From positions 5,541,281 through 5,605,280 of the forward strand of contig CM057144.1 of the NCBI GenBank assembly GCA_029964075.1: a DNA stretch of 64,000 nt, read 5' to 3'. The position numbers and the translations under genes are program-made. The notes beneath the pieces were generated by a model. The model did not search any database. It was not told the origin of the DNA and saw nothing but the letters and a program-made list of their open reading frames with translations. This stretch comes from Patiria pectinifera (lineage: Eukaryota; Echinodermata; Asteroidea; Valvatida; Asterinidae). Position 1 is the stretch's first letter, and every line of letters starts with the position of its first letter. This document shows, piece after piece, positions 1 through 15,004 of this stretch.

Positions 1-3000
1 GGTTTTAAACAAGTACGTTTATAACAGGCCTGGGACCTGGATGCTGATAATGACCTGAGCCAAAATTAGGGCATGACACGAAGGTGTATTACTCTTCTAC
101 TGAAAGGTATATTTTGATGTGTTTTGTGTTACAGTCCAATCCTACTTAGGCAATGGCAAATCAGTGAAAGCCTCCTCACTCAATGGTTTCTACGTCATTG
201 ACACCCCAGCATATCTAGACATATTTTTCTACACTGATCCCAACTTCAATGAGTTTGAGCCCACATCTTTCAGTCCTCAGCCTCCAGCATTCAAGTCTTG
301 TGGAGGCTTCCTGGACATAGAAAGTGGCATAAAGGTGCCATCTTTTATTCTTTGTTGAGCATTATAATATGTCCCAAGTTTGGTAGCATCTTGATATATG
401 GTACTAAACTATTGATGTAGTTGGAGGTGCGTATTTCCAAATGGACAACTTTATAATTCACTAATAATTCAATTTTTAAGTGCAGGCAATTCCAGCGTTT
501 CACCGATCGTTGTACTGTATTTGGTCTCAGTGAAAAGAACCCTGAAAATGTGTGTGTTTTTTAAAGAGTGTTTACCACCACCACCTAGTAATGGTCGATG
601 AGATGTTCGTGTTCATTTTCTCTGAATCATTTAAGAAAATGTAATGTCATCACTCTGTCGAAGACATTGCAATTCTTTCGCATGCATTTTCAGGCTTTTT
701 CACTGAGCTCTGAGTACGAATAATTGTCAGGTTTGTGATGTCCGTAATACTGGAATTGCCTTTGTCATTAGAGGGCAAAAAAACACTCCATGACTTTGGA
801 GTGCAGTGAAACGTACAACATGTAGCCTGTCTGTATGTATTTGCCACATGAGATGATCTGTGGAGTTGCAAAGGTCAATCAAAGGTTCATTCATGGTTTA
901 GATAAATCTGAGATTTCTCATGACAATTCAAAATTCAGTGTTCTAGAAAAAAGAAGTGTTCTTATGAGACCAATTAAAGGGATGCTCGGCAGTTATTACC
1001 AAATGCCAACAAATCTTAGTAAAGAGTGTTAACCAAAATGGAACTTTTATTTTAACAAGTCAAACATGAGAGATTGCATATAAATGAAAAAAGTTAAGAA
1101 AAGAGGCTTGGAAGGCGAACAGTATGTATGTGTTCGTTAATATGACTGGCCACTGCAACTCAAGATGCTCAGTAGAGTTATACAGATCTGTGAGAGAGAG
1201 AGAGAAAAATCAAACTGTATTCAGTTATGAAGAGATTTGGAAGTGAATGATGTATCAACCTTGCTGAACAACTCCCGACTTTCAGAGGCATTACTGGGCC
1301 ACTTAAGAACCTCCAGTGGGACCACAGACCCTACAAAACTTTGTCAACGTTGAGTTAGAACCAGACAGCTTTACTAGCATTGATCCTGACAGGGTTACTG
1401 CATCACAACACTACGTATTATGCGACACTGAAGGCTATTAATGGAGCAGGCTTGGAAACCGTAGTTGAGATGTGATGGTAGGAAGATAGACTGACATACA
1501 GACAGACAGACGGACAGACAACATGACAGCTGTGATCTGACAGGATTACTGCATCATCATCAATACTTACTATATGTGACTCTGAGAAAGCTATCAATAG
1601 AGCACGCTTGGAAACCATGGAAGAATGTGATTGTAGGCAGAGATAGACAGACAAACAGACAGACCAGACAACATGATGAAGTGATCTGACAGGATTACTG
1701 CACCTCCAAAAACTTCACCAATATGTGACTGTGAAGGCTATGGAGACAGGCTTGGAAACAATCAAAGAATGTGATCAAGTGTGCAACTTTTTCTCTGATC
1801 TGCTGATTTCCTTGTTTTACCTTTCATGTGTATGGCATTACAAATTGAAAATTACTGTACAAAGTCTTGTGGGATTAGGGGTTTCCTCATTTTGTTTAAG
1901 TTCCCAGTTGCATCCAGTGTGTTGGTAGGGAACAAAATGAGACTGAAATACAAGATAAAGGAAACAAGAGCAGAACAACCATGACATGGATCTGATGGGC
2001 AGTGGCATCATAACACTATGCAGAATATGTGATATGAACATTATGGGCGTACAAACCTTGTTCAACGAGGTTGCCGATTAGAACGCCAAAGCAAAGTGCA
2101 TGTGGAGTGCATCTGGAAAGAAGGAAAATTAATGATCCTACGAAAATACTTTACATCCCGGAACAATGTAACAAAAATTGGCAAAAACAAGCCCACTATA
2201 TGCGATCATGTGCAATTTTTATGCACAAAACTGAACACAAGTTGCAGGTATGGGACTAGGTCTGCCATATTTATTTCTTGCGTTCTCCATCTACTCCCCA
2301 ATCTTGTTCGCTAACATGCATAACAGCCATGCATGTATCCTGCTCTCAGGAGTGTAACTGTTCTGCTGGAGGCAGCCTGCTGCAGATGACATTAACACCA
2401 CCTCCATGTTTGTGAGAAGTTTGAGGAGGAAGTGTAGCACCCACCACGATGTGGAGAGGAAAGCCCTGACCCAAGCAAGACACACAGGACCTCCTGGTCT
2501 AAATCAAGGAGATAAATCTGTGGCTCAAATTATGGTAGGACTTTTGCAAGATGTGTTGCTCTGCTTAATGTTTGCTTCACGGTGATTTATTATTTTTGGT
2601 TACTTTTTTAACAGCGATTGAAACCAACTATTTTACGTTCTTGCCTACTTTGACACAAATCATCAAAACCTGGGGATCAGTAATTAGCAATGTATCTCCT
2701 CAAACTATGTGTATTGGCTGTATGCACAAGTACCCCATCACCATTGACAGAGAGACATATAATAAACACTTGAATGCCATTGCCATTGTTCATCTGGCAC
2801 ACCCATGGGAAGCAATCCAGGGTTGTGGACATTTGAATAAATATTAGTTGTGCACATTCCAGGGCCAGAAACCGATACCGCAGTCTCAGCAGGCTAGCTT
2901 AGCCAGTCCGATTATCCTCAAAGGTCGGTTCATACTCGGCGCAAACGTGAATGCGAATTTGTGAACGCAGGTTTTCAGTTGAAAAGCTGGCTCTGATTGA

Positions 3001-6000
3001 CAAGGTATACACATCATCAATAAGTATCTGCTTAAAATCCATTCTCTAGGGACATGTAATTCAAAGGACAAATATTCCAACACACATGAATAAAACCATA
3101 ATCCCAACTATAGACCATTTAAACCAGCCCAACCCAGGCCAACTATTTTTGTCATTGCAATGGTTGAGTTTACAGAACGACTGACCGACAGCTTTGAGAC
3201 CGTCTCTCGAATATATACAGCATTAAGACACGTTATTGCAATCACACCCCGAAGCTGGCTGGTTATGAAAATTAGTCTAGATAGATAACAGTATGCTTGC
3301 GAGCCTATGCATGTACTCACTGTGTCCCTCACACTGGCGCTCTCATAATAGTCACCCCACCCCATCTACTAGTGCTCATGAGTTTCTAGAGATCATATCA
3401 TATGATTATCTATGACCATCCATGCCTTTTCCATCCCCAGAGTACTGCGTAAGTAGCTCTGCAGACCTCCTAGATGACATCATTCCCTGCATGGTGGTTG
3501 GCAACAGCTCCTCTGGCTCCGTGGCCATCGAGAACGGATTGATTATCATACGAGCCGGAAGAGACCGGGAGGAGAGATACAACCTGGATGACTATCAGTT
3601 ACCCAAAGACACCACCAGATAATTGACATGCAAAGTTCAACATGGAGACCCTGGCAAGTAAGTGTATACAGGCAGTGTGTCAATTTATTTGAGTGTTGCC
3701 TTACATTGTTCTTCAGGATGGAGTGGGTCTTTTGTAGACTTATAAAATATTGAACCATCTTAACCATGGCTAAAATTAATAACTGCCGTCTTTGAAATAA
3801 TACCTTTTGATTTCGTGCATTATTTCTCTTTTAATGTGCAGGGAGTCTTTACTCTTGGATGAAAGTGTGCAATGCGAGAAGACCAGAAACTTTGTGTGAC
3901 AACACCAGCAGGAACAAGCACTATACTGGGTCAGTATATCATCGTCCAGGATGAGAACCTATAGAGCAGTACGATGAACCAGCATGGCCCTAAAACCGTT
4001 GAACTTTTAGACTGGAGCTAGAGCAAGGTTAACTTGTTTAATTGATAACTTGTTCTGGCAACTTGAATCCTGCTGGTAAGGCCGCAATGTACAATGATAT
4101 GTATTGCTTTCTGTGACTTATCCAATAGAGAACGGTGATATGATGATGACATCATCAATGGTACCGACCTCGTCCTGAAATCACCAACAAGCCAGAATGG
4201 AAAACGGGGATATAGGCAACCACTTTGATTTCACTGTGGCTACAAAGGGAGGTGAAATTTACAAATCATGTGTTGTCAATACAGGAATACAATTTAAGTT
4301 ATAACAAGTCAAATGAGACAAAGAAGAGTACAATGTGACCACTTTGATTTCCTTGTGGCTACAAAAGGAGGCAGGTGCAACCAAATGATGTAAGATAACA
4401 ATGATGTGCATTCGCCTCATCAAGACATCAGCAACCGATTTCATAGAAACAATGCATAACTATGCCTTGCCTGGGACTTATGCTTATTAATATTGCGCAG
4501 TTTGAAGTGTTGCGCAGCTTGCGCAATAAATAGTGGCGTAAGTAGACGTAAGGAAAGCCATTGTGGACAGTTTTGTGAAATCGGCTGCAGCAAACCTTTG
4601 ATGGAAAAGTTTGACAGGTAACCTCTTGTTTTTGAAAAGTTGTTGAAGTATTAGGTACTGTAGAGATGTTGACCTTTAGTGCATTGATAGTTTTCACTAG
4701 GCTTGGCTGTGAGACAATTTAGTGATTCTGTAAAAGGGTCTTGGTATGTGCTCTGTGGATCTCAGGTAATACGAGGATCTTTGACTTCAATGTCTCGGAA
4801 CTTCAGAAACGTTCTTGTCCAATTATTGGAGCATTCTTTTGAGGCTGCTTTCCTGACATACCATCCTGCAGGTCCACATATCGGCACTGATTTCATGAAC
4901 TGTCACACAAGCGGTGTATACGTGCACTTCGTGAAGTCTTGCATATGATTATTTTTGTTTGAACTGACACGCAAGCTTACACTGTAATTGGAAATACAGC
5001 TCGAAGAAAACGCTTTGAAAGGTTTGACGCGATTTTACCCCATCCATGTGTTTATTGAATCATTTAATGTAACGTAAATCTGTTAACTGGTGAAGGCAAT
5101 GTTGACTTGAACTGGTGCTCAATTAATTAGAAATTGAATAATTAAGACGAGTTTTATTTAAGTCTGGAAAACAAAAATGACGACTCTAGGCTTGGATATC
5201 AGTTTAGTAAGAGAATCAAGAAAACTCAGGGGACCACCGGGTGTCAGTTCGTGGTGTTAGCTAACGAAAACCCCAGCCTTCCTGTACAAGAATACATGCT
5301 GTTTTCAGGCTGATTTTGTTTGGTTAACTGGGACTTCGTTTGGCTTTAAAGCTCTTTGTGGAAGGTTTAACATATATATAAGTGCGTGTGTTTAATGTCT
5401 TCTGTATATTTGTCACGAAAAAACATGTTTTTCTGATTACGCTGTTTATTTCAATGTTCCTTGGAAGGCGAATAGCACCACGTATTGTCTGACATTGACC
5501 ATGATGTTTGTTTTGGAGAGTGCCCCCACGTAAGATGGTGTCAAGTCCCCAGTCACCCGCCCCCTTTTTATTATAGGAAGGCCGGGTGTCCCAGCGAAAA
5601 AAGCCTATCTACCTTCCAGCCCAAAGGATAATATTGAGTTGCCCCCCACACTGTAACATGAAGCCCCTCCTACCCCTACTCTCGCTCCTCCCCCAGGATG
5701 AGAACCCACTGGCTCACGCCGCTATCAGTATGAGCATCAGACGCCACCAGCAGTGCATTCAGTGTCCCTATGGTCCCCCATCAGGTCTGCCTTTTAACTA
5801 TTGAGCAAGTATTTGTGCACATAATCCTACCGGACTGCTGAACAATTGACTGACAAAACTCCAAACTTTGCAGGTCTGCCGCAGGGCAGTTCCTCATCCT
5901 AGGCCTGCTGGATGCCGATAGAACCAACCGAATTCCCATCAGACGCTCCCTCAGTATACACCCTACATCACTAATCCCTAGACACCATCCAGTACACATC

Positions 6001-6869
6001 AAGACTGCTTAGGCACAGGTTGGTCTGACTGCCACTTCATTGCATTTGAAGAGTTCCTTTCAAAACGCGATCAAACACCATTTTGGTACCTATTAGGAAT
6101 CATGTCGTTCCCGGATCGCTCACAGTCAGTTTTTGTCCGTTTACAGAATACAATAAGTGAAAAATGTGCAGGAATGGTAGATAGTACCGTGTTACTACTT
6201 GCTATAGAGCAATTAGTGGAGCCATAGTGCATGCTTGCAAATGATTCACACACACACTAGAGCCAGTTCAGATTCCACATGAATGTGGATGTGAAGTGAA
6301 ATTGAAGTCAAGCAAAATTACATTGGAGTGAAATGTGTTAAGTTTTAAGGATTTGAAACACAATAACCTTACTTCGACATCACAAAAGTCGCATGCTACT
6401 TTTGTCCTGAAATATTAACCGCAGCCCGTTTAAGCGTTGAGTACACACAATGATCTGAATGTACAATCCTGTTCCGTCTTTGTGGAGAAGTGCTCTGCAC
6501 AAAATTACAAGACATTCAAGTATCCAATATCTATCTCTCTCTATCTTTATTACTATTGATTAAGGGGGCTTTTGCTTACTGATTTCAATGGAATCAGTAC
6601 ATTTCAAATTAATACGTTGAACTGGTCTGCATTCCGGTTTGAACAAGCCCTGTCAATCTAGTTGGGCAAAGAAAATTGAATATTTGCTCTGAGTCTGAGT
6701 TTATAATGTACACTGGACCATTTGAAAGTCATGTTCAGTGACCGTACATGTTCCCATTTAAATTTATTTGTTGATTATATTGTTTTTATTTCTTGCTGGT
6801 AATGAAACCAAGGAATCCTCAAAGTGACCTGGGCACTGTGAGAAGCTTGAAAGCTTGAATAAACCCTGT

Positions 6870-7050
6870 AGAGAAGACAATGAGCAGAAATTACAGATTT
6901 AGAAGTGGGAGAAAACCAAGAAGAATATTCTGGAGAAAACCCACGGAATCAGATAGGGAATGAAAACCCAATCCAAACGTGGCCAGGGCAAAAGAATCGA
7001 ACCGGGCCATAGCAGTGGAAAGGCGAGGAGAATGTAACCACGGCACCAAC
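6870..7050 (-). repeat. tRNA-derived SINE fragment (copy A)
   Basis: It contains the phrase 'gagaaaaccca' and an inverted B-box-like GAATCGAACC. It is the same insertion as 56030-56215, so it predates the split between the two copies. Confidence 0.5.
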
Positions 7051-7974
7051 CTGACTTCCTTGCAAGTGACTCCAGTAGTTGTGCAGTCTCTAAAGACAGA
7101 AAGAGCACAATGTTTCACTTTTTAATTTGACCTGTTCTTAACATTTGCGCACATAGCACTGCAGTAAATTAATGACTTATTGTTTTTCTTGCTGCACACT
7201 GTAGGGTACGCTATGTCTATAGACAACATTCTACATCACCAGTCTTGGGCAGACAGAGCTGCGTGGACCCATGGTCATCAATCTCACTCTCAGCTCACTG
7301 GGCAACTGGACAGACACAAAGCATAGACTAATCTACTGGGATGTTGGTAAAGAACTACTGTATTGTAACTATTGAAACTAAGTGTCCCAAGAATTTCAAA
7401 TGTATGAACAGAAAAGTGTCATATCCCCAAATTGGAATAAAAAGTTCAAGTTTTCTGTCAATCTGTTATATTTTGCACAGATAATTCTGAATGGCGAGAT
7501 GCAGCCAAGACATGCAGTGATATGGATCAGATAACTTACACTGATGATGGTGCACAGGTCCAATGTGGGGGTAAGTCACTTTCCAAGACATATAGGATCT
7601 TTTGCATTTATCCCAAAACTAACCGACTGGATTATTATCCAAATGGTTTCCTGGATTAAAGATCGGACTGGTTAAGAAGCTTTCTATGTGACAAACCAAT
7701 GTGCGTTCTTCTTAAGGTTTGTTCTACGAAGGTGCACCATCAGCCTCATCACCCTCGGAGGCGACACGCGGCGGCGCCAGGGATCGAACCCACCCTTCTT
7801 CAGCCGTGGGCCATTTTGCACTGGCTCAGGTCACTACACCACGCCATCCCAAATAACCCGCCGGAAATCTCCAGATCTGCCTGAATACTTCTACATGAAT
7901 GAGGACCAAGGTTTGTCTATATGCGTAGCCTTTAAAGAGTAGAGTAGATCATTGTGCAAATATATCCCAAAAGT

Positions 7975-8345
7975 AATTGCCCAGATTTACAGCTAAAAAG
8001 CTTACTTGGTTGAAGAAGCTAGTAATGACACTAAACACCCTGTGAAATTATGCCTTGTGGCAGAAGCTGTCATTTGAAGAAAATGATAAATGAATGTCAT
8101 TTCTGAAGATGTGTCAAGTGACACATATTTGGAAATATCCATTAGTAGTCGGTTTGTAACTGGGCGAGTCTGTGTAGGGTACGTGCAAGCATTGAGACAA
8201 GGCACATGCGTGCGCAGTTGCTGCTATTCGGCTGTTTTAAGTGCCTGACATCGTGGAGAGAATATGACTCGGCAGCACTTTTGAAACAGGCAAGATCCTG
8301 GAATATTGTTTTCTCAGGAATATACAGCAATCACAGAGCTCAAAA
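7975..8345 (+). repeat. Dispersed repeat, family 'AGCTTACTTGGTT' (copy A)
   Basis: It starts near AAAGTAATTGCCC, carries AAAGCTTACTTGGTT, then ACTAAACACCCTGTGAAA, and ends near AGAGCTCAAAACGTC. It is the same insertion as 57112-57485, and a diverged third member lies at 15590-16000. Confidence 0.65.
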
Positions 8346-10529
8346 CGTCATCCGTCTTTAGATTTTGAAGGCATGTTTGTTGCTTCAAACAAAAACAAAT
8401 GCACAAATGACAAGTGATCTACTTTACCGAGTAGAATAATAGCATGAATTCTTTGCTGGATTAATTATATACATGAACATTCCTTCGATACCAGTGAAAA
8501 TGAGCTTCGTTACCAGTACTTTGGGGATCCATATACCTTTTTGTTCTACAAGGTACTGGTCTACACACTTCTAGTAAGCGATTTGAGGATGACATCCCCT
8601 TGCTTTTTGAGGTTGAGCCAGATTGGAGACCTGAGAGGAGAAGCCCAAAATATCACTGAGGATGGATACTGGAAAACTTCACACCATGTCTGGATTGTCA
8701 GAGGACCGCCACCCTGCAAATCACTGTAGTCGAGACTTCCAGTAAATATTCAATACCAGACTGTGGGCAGTCTTGGTTGTGAATGGTTAAGCTCTTAGGG
8801 GTTGGATTGTACGTACTCTATTTTAATTAGGTACGTGTGAGTGCCGGTCAGTTTACTGTTGCATGCACTTAAGTACCCACCTTCAGTCCCCTTAATCTTA
8901 GAGGTTGTCTTTGTATAATATACATGTATATGCATAAGCATAAGGTTATGCTGTGAGAGACAACAAGAAAAATCAGTGCCACAGTATCCAAAACAAACGA
9001 GCAATGTTTAAAATGTCAGAAGCTTGACTCTTATTCATATCACCAATTACCTCCATCTTATACTTGAAGGTTTGCATGGTGGAGGCGTCTAAAGATGTAA
9101 GGTAATTTGCAGTGACACCATTTACATAAATCTCATGTGACTGGGTGTGGTTCTGGAAAGAAGAGGCAGCTCTAACACGACAGTATATTTTGAAGGATCC
9201 TTAATCTTATCCATTTTGCAAGTCAACTTATTTTTACTTGTTTCTCATTCTTTCTGTCAGTGAAGAAGTTCAGACCTTTGCTGAGATAGCGCCCCTGTCT
9301 ACCACTGTCAACATTTCTATTGAGGTCAAGCCCGGTCAATGATAACCCGACCTGTTCACTGCACAGGATGGGAGCATTGTTGGAAACGGGCTTGGAGTGC
9401 ACTGGTAAGTCAAACAACAATAACTATATATAACTATATGTAAAGCATGATCATATAACCATACAACCATAACCTTAGATCCATAAATATTGTTGGAAAT
9501 TGGTGGAATGCACTAGTTAGTCAATCAACAATAACTAATATGCAAAGCATGATCATATAACCATAAAACCACTAGCCATATCCATAAATAACCATTAGCA
9601 AAAGCATAACCATAACCTCAGCCATCTAATTTAACTTCTAAACATCATCATAAAATAGCACTCAATGTAGGTAAATAATGTCATAGATTGTGTTTTGTGA
9701 AAGACTATTTGCAATTTTTCAGATGGTATTTGTTTTGCTTTGTCTTTGCGGCAATGATAGTTGAGCAGAACACCGGGTCCAACGTCGCCTACAAGGATCC
9801 TGACAGCTTGTGCTTGGAGCCTATGACCCTGACATCAACGATAACCTGACCGACATTGTAACTCAGCCTCCATCGTATGGAACCCTGGAAGAGACACACC
9901 AGTCGGAAGAAGATACCCTCAACCCCAGAACTGCAGTGACCCCTCTGGTTGACGGCGAAAGAGCCAACCATCCCTTAGCGAGACTTAAGAATTTACCGCA
10001 TGACGAGGGTAAGTAAAGACACATTATTATAAGCTTTATTTGTATTTTTCTGAGTCAAGAACCCTTGAGAAGTATTCAACTGGCCCCTTACATTTCACTG
10101 TGATGTTTCTACTCACCTTCCAGGAGGACATGGAGTTGGACAACATCAAAGTACGTATGCTCCAAACCCTAACTACCACGGCAGGGATGGTTTCCTTGTC
10201 TTGGCTTGGAGGACCTGTCTGGAGCCATGTCTCAACTACTGGAGGTACAGATTGCTGTGCTGACCAACCCTTGCATCCATGAAGGCACCTGCAAAGGTGG
10301 GTTGCTTACCAAACTAATGCCCAATTTGACATCAACAGGCCTTAGGGGCTTGCGAAAGGATCGTTAAAAACAAACTAGTAACATTCTCTGTGGAAACAAA
10401 ACTAGCAGTAGACTATTACTGAGTTTAAAGGTAAGAGACACTATCACATTTCCTTTTTTTCATTGGAGTAATGTTCTGAGAACTTTTGTTATCGTGAAGA
10501 TGTTTAGCTTTTGCACAAAATAATGAACA

Positions 10530-10860
10530 TGTTTGTACCCCTTCCATCTGGTCAAGGAGCATTGAACTCATAGTCTGCGGGAAAATCTGCAGGATGTGGG
10601 TTCCAGTCCAGCTTGGGGTTACATGGTATGTGTGTGTCCTTAGCATGGCAAAACTGCTTTGTCACTCATTGCTTCTCTCCACCCAGGAATTATTGGGCAC
10701 CTGTGAAGGTAGAAATGGTTATTGTGGTTGATTTCAGCTGCTTTGCACAAAAATGGCAGCATCCAGCTGTATACTCCCCAGGAGTTGAGGTTGTCTATGG
10801 AGTGTTTCTTTGGCCCAATGAGCAGGGTAATAATGATTAAAGCGCCAATAATGGTAAATA
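10530..10860 (+). repeat. tRNA-derived SINE (copy A)
   Basis: It carries a B-box-like GGTTCCAGTCC and then CTTCTCTCCACCCAGG, TATACTCCCCAGG and a GGTAATAATG tail. It is the same insertion as 59595-59925. Confidence 0.55.
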
Positions 10861-13800
10861 CATATGTTAATAAATTCATTATTTTTTTTTACAGAGTCCT
10901 ACTGAAGACCCTAATTGTACCTCCCCAGCAAGAAGCAGCAGCTTTGGAGTCCTACTTCTGTGCCTGTCGGCCCGGCCTGCAGGTGGGCGACATCTACAGA
11001 CTGATTACAATGAGTGTCAGTCACACCGTGTGAATACCCATACGTCTGCTACTGATCACCTCGATGGATTTGCGTGTGCGTGTCCGTTGACTGATCCAGT
11101 GTGCGGCGACCTGCATTGGACGTCAGTATTCAATACCGTTTGATATTTCTGCATTATTTAGTCACATAACACATTAATAGTCATTGAGACTCGTATTCGT
11201 CACTGTCTTCTTTTATGCGCTTCATGCAGAGCTAAGGTAGCCCTTGGTGTGGTGTGCAGTCTTCCTTATCCTGTTCATCATTGCTGCTGTGGTCTTCATT
11301 GTGTACAAGAGGCATCACACCAAAAAAAAGTAAGCAATACGCACAAAACGTAAACAAATAAAGTAAAATACTTAGGCAAAGTAATGCTAGTGATTACATG
11401 TTTATCAGAGGGACAACATGGACAAAGTTTATGTTGTGACTCCTAAACAGTTAGCTTCGTGACTCACATCTTGCTACAGTTTTGGGTCATATATGTAATG
11501 TATGAGTCAGTGACAGATCCAGGGTTGAAAAATCAAGAGAGAGAGAGAGAGAGAGAGAGAGAGGTTTATCTGACAAAACGGGGTTAAGCCCAGAAGGATT
11601 TTGCTGTGTTGTTCTGCACAACTTTACTTATATATGTGGCCTGAGAGGGTGCTGGAGCCCACATACCCCACATAAACCCCTCCCCATAGATCCGCCACTG
11701 TGGGCATATATAAAATGAATTACATTGTGCCAATTCCACTACTGAGATTACTTCAAAGCAGGCTGAATAAAACAAAATGATAACCCCAGATCGAGAGGTT
11801 GAGTTCCTCAAAGAGTGTTTAACGCTATTTGACTTTGCAGATGGAGAGCAATCAGCTGCAGGCCTCGCATGATGGCAGCGCCAGCGTGTGGCAATGCTTG
11901 CTGTTGATGCTTCGCATGTTGCTTGCTGTATCGGCACTCATGGTACGAAGTTCAAAAGATGGGAGTACCCATTAGGTAAGTGATGACGAGGACCAGCCTA
12001 GTGTTACCCCAGCAATGCAGCAGAAACATCACCCACAAGAGAAGGCCCAAGTCTGCAAGTTCTGATGGCACTTCTTCCAGAAGTCAGCAAAAAGAGCAGC
12101 CAAAGGCCTTGAATACAGCCTCCAGGCGTTCCAACGCTGTTGAAGATAAAAACTATATAGCATGAACAGCTTCCACACTTTGAATAGCGAAAATCCTGCT
12201 GGGACTTCCACACCTGATATCCCTCGTCCCTCTGAGAAACCCCTGCCTTCCCTACTGATAGTGGAGGCAGACCCAATCTTGTCTTCTCAGAGCTGAGAAG
12301 TCTCCAGGATGATGCCAGTTCTGCTTGCAAAGGGCATAACATCCCGGAGAAGCTGCCAAATGGGACAGGCTCGAAGTCAGAAGGATGTTGAGGCTGGTGA
12401 AGAGGAGGATGCTGGTTTGCCAAAGTCTCCATTCTCCTGCAACGAGGATGATGTCGGACAAAAAGAAAAGGGGTATTCACCTTTACTTGTAGTGAAAACA
12501 CACTTTCAATTAACAAAATTCCCTGGCTTGTTAACCTTGAGTGAGGCTTTAAAAATCACAACAAGGATAGGAATTTTATTTTTTTGACAAAATGACTTTA
12601 AAACGTCATGATTGAGCAGCAATCGTGCTGAAACTCAACCAATAGATTACAAAGGAAGGTGCATTAGATACCTCAGTAACCTCAGTTTCTGTTTGTTGAC
12701 AATTTGACTTGAGTGAGTTCAAACTTGTAACCATTATATTTTCAATTACCAGCATTCTAGCATCAGAGCAAGTGTTTTTACACATGTTGGCGATGGATCA
12801 GTTATGAGACCCCACAAAATTGTGCATAAGAGTTTTAGGTTTTTTTCAAATTTGTATTTTCACTGGGATAACCAAGTTCAACAGGTTAGTTGTAATGCAC
12901 CCTTTTGCAGATTTTGGTCAATTGTGTTGCTTCAAACATACAAATAATGTAAAGGCCAATGATCTAAGTGCCTGTAAGGCTTTTAACACTAGACAGAATT
13001 TTGAAGTGGCACCGGGGCAACAGTGAAAACATGAGATTGTTTCAGCCCCGGTGCGAGCACCAGCTACGCTTGGGACCACCACTTGTAATCAACTTTGTAT
13101 CTCTATTAAGCCTTTTAACTTCAAAAGTAACACTGGGTTTATTGGAAACAATTTATATGGAAAACCTTGGGTTGTAAGTAAAAAAAAATCAAAAACAAAA
13201 TATGTTTTTATTCAAATGACAAAGAATCATTATATATTGCATTATTGCGACATTTCATGAATAATGGAATAAAACGAGTGAAGCTGCATTTGGATGAATG
13301 GCGCCGAGCATTTTCTGTGAACATGGTGAACATGTTGAACTATTGTTAAAATTATTTAAACTGGAAGTAAATGTTGCAGCTGTGTTTCTCCACAGCCTTC
13401 CATGCAATCCGGTATATGAGCTCCACACACGTCAGCTGCACACTGACCTACTTAGGAAATCGACGACTCGGTGGGTATGAAACGAGTCAGCAAAATCACA
13501 AATCTGTATGCCTATATATTACTCTCTTAGTAATTCTTATCCAAGTTGGCAAACCTAAAAACAGAACAACTTTCATTACAGTATGATTTAATCCCTCCAC
13601 AAAACTTCTGATCATTCATCTGAAATCCCGTGTTGATGAAAGCAGGTGTCAAACATATTTTTATACTGTGATCTTTGTGGCAATGAAACATCTTGAATTC
13701 CCGTTCATCATGGAGTATGTAACAGGAAACATAATGAGACTATACTACTTTGCTTAAATACCAAACATAAAAGTGAGGAAGTAGTTTGTGTGTCAAAGTA

Positions 13801-15004
13801 ATGTGCTGATGATATAAAAACAAATCAAAACCCACATGACTTTAATTGTCTATCAGTCAGAAGTTTGCAATGTCAGTTTGCCAAGTTTGAGAAAGAGCAT
13901 GTGAAAGAAAGCCCTACAAACCAAGGTTTGCCCTTAATAGAGTTACACACAGACAAAGAAATCATGCAATGGAATGCTTTTCCTCTTTTTAACTGTTTTT
14001 ATCTTTGCTTCCTGTTTTACCCAGAATCAGTGTTGTATTTATTAAAAGAGATTAGAAGTGCATTTGGCTTTAAAATGTTAGCATTCTCTGATGGATATAA
14101 GTATTTTCTGTGATAGCCATAACTAGTGGTTTTAAAAACGTTCCAATTTGATTAAAAGCTAAAATACATGTTAATATTAATATTCACTAATTGTTTTTTT
14201 TAATCATCATAATTAAAGCGAAGCCGTACAAGGCAACCCATAGTACTGCATAGTGATAAGACTGGAACATTATCTGATGCACTATTGTAAACACAGTCAA
14301 GTGAATAAATAAAATAGCCAAATAACAAAATATAAAAGTAATGCAATGAAATCACACTAATTCAGATTACCAGACAATGAAGTACCTCGGCAGCAATGCA
14401 TGCATTTCTGCAGAATTTGGCCTCAAATTATTTCTTAACAAACTGCATGTATAATTATGAGTTTGAAATTTTAGACACACAAAATCGTATGGTTGTTAAC
14501 TAATCACTTCATCCCGATTAGTTGTAGTTAATGCGTTGCACAAATCATCCATGATTTGTAATCATGAGAAGTACCTTTTTCAATTTTTCCGAAACCTATT
14601 ACACTAAATTATAGCTAATGCTTTATGAAACTCAGATGTGTAAGTAGAAGTTGTAATGGAGTGTTCACCAAGTCAGAAATAATAAACAGAATTAAAAATG
14701 TGGGGGTTTTGCCGATTCAAAGAACAACAATTCAATGAATCTTAATAGCAGATTATTAAAATTTTCAGCCATTAGATATATTTTTGGAAGTAAGCATAGG
14801 TTTCACAAGCTACCCTTTAAGTATTGCCAAATTCCTCTTTTCCCCAAAGATGACCCGGCATTTAGAAGCGATTTCACAGGATGCATGATCTCACTTGCAA
14901 TCAAGATCCATTACCTTCAAGTCATATACAAAACAGGGCACAAACAATGCCAAAAGTAAATGCATTCGTCACATTCCAGTTGGACAACACTTAAAATTGG
15001 ATGA

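Larger units (their letters stand above)
135..13480 (+). pseudogene. Second, frame-broken copy of the 3' half of the receptor gene (exons 16-33)
   Basis: Exons matching exons 16 to 33 of the gene at 19924-62424 lie at 135-334, 1286-1476, 2350-2534, 3441-3657, 3842-3929, 4129-4251, 5874-6018, 7205-7346, 7481-7570, 7717-7910, 8553-8726, 9261-9404, about 9753-10008, 10124-10296, 10895-11121, 11230-11329 (transmembrane), 11841-12472 and 13396-13480 (cytoplasmic tail). Splice sites are mostly kept, but small insertions shift the frame in most exons and the terminal stop is altered. Because introns are as similar to the other copy as exons are, the breaks look like sequencing error more than slow pseudogene decay. 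It should not be used as a protein model. Exons 1-15 would lie to the left of the window. Confidence 0.85.
1..15004 (+). repeat. Long direct duplication, copy A (error-rich)
   Basis: This block is colinear with 49187-64000, exons and introns alike. The offset falls from 49186 bases at the left end to 48996 at the right, so copy A carries about 190 extra bases over 15 kb. Most differences are one- to four-base insertions, such as runs of GA at 1192-1204 and 11541-11562, and they break almost every exon. There are also true substitutions (a cluster near 4860-4930) and a 54-base indel near 6690. The block starts at the window edge, so its true left end is unseen. I infer a second haplotype assembled from noisy reads; a young tandem gene duplicate is the alternative. 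Confidence 0.93.

Noticed and set aside
7699-7942. Independent small genes in copy A
   Set aside because: They are frame-shifted readings of exon 25 of the receptor; the correct frame is seen at 56866-57055.
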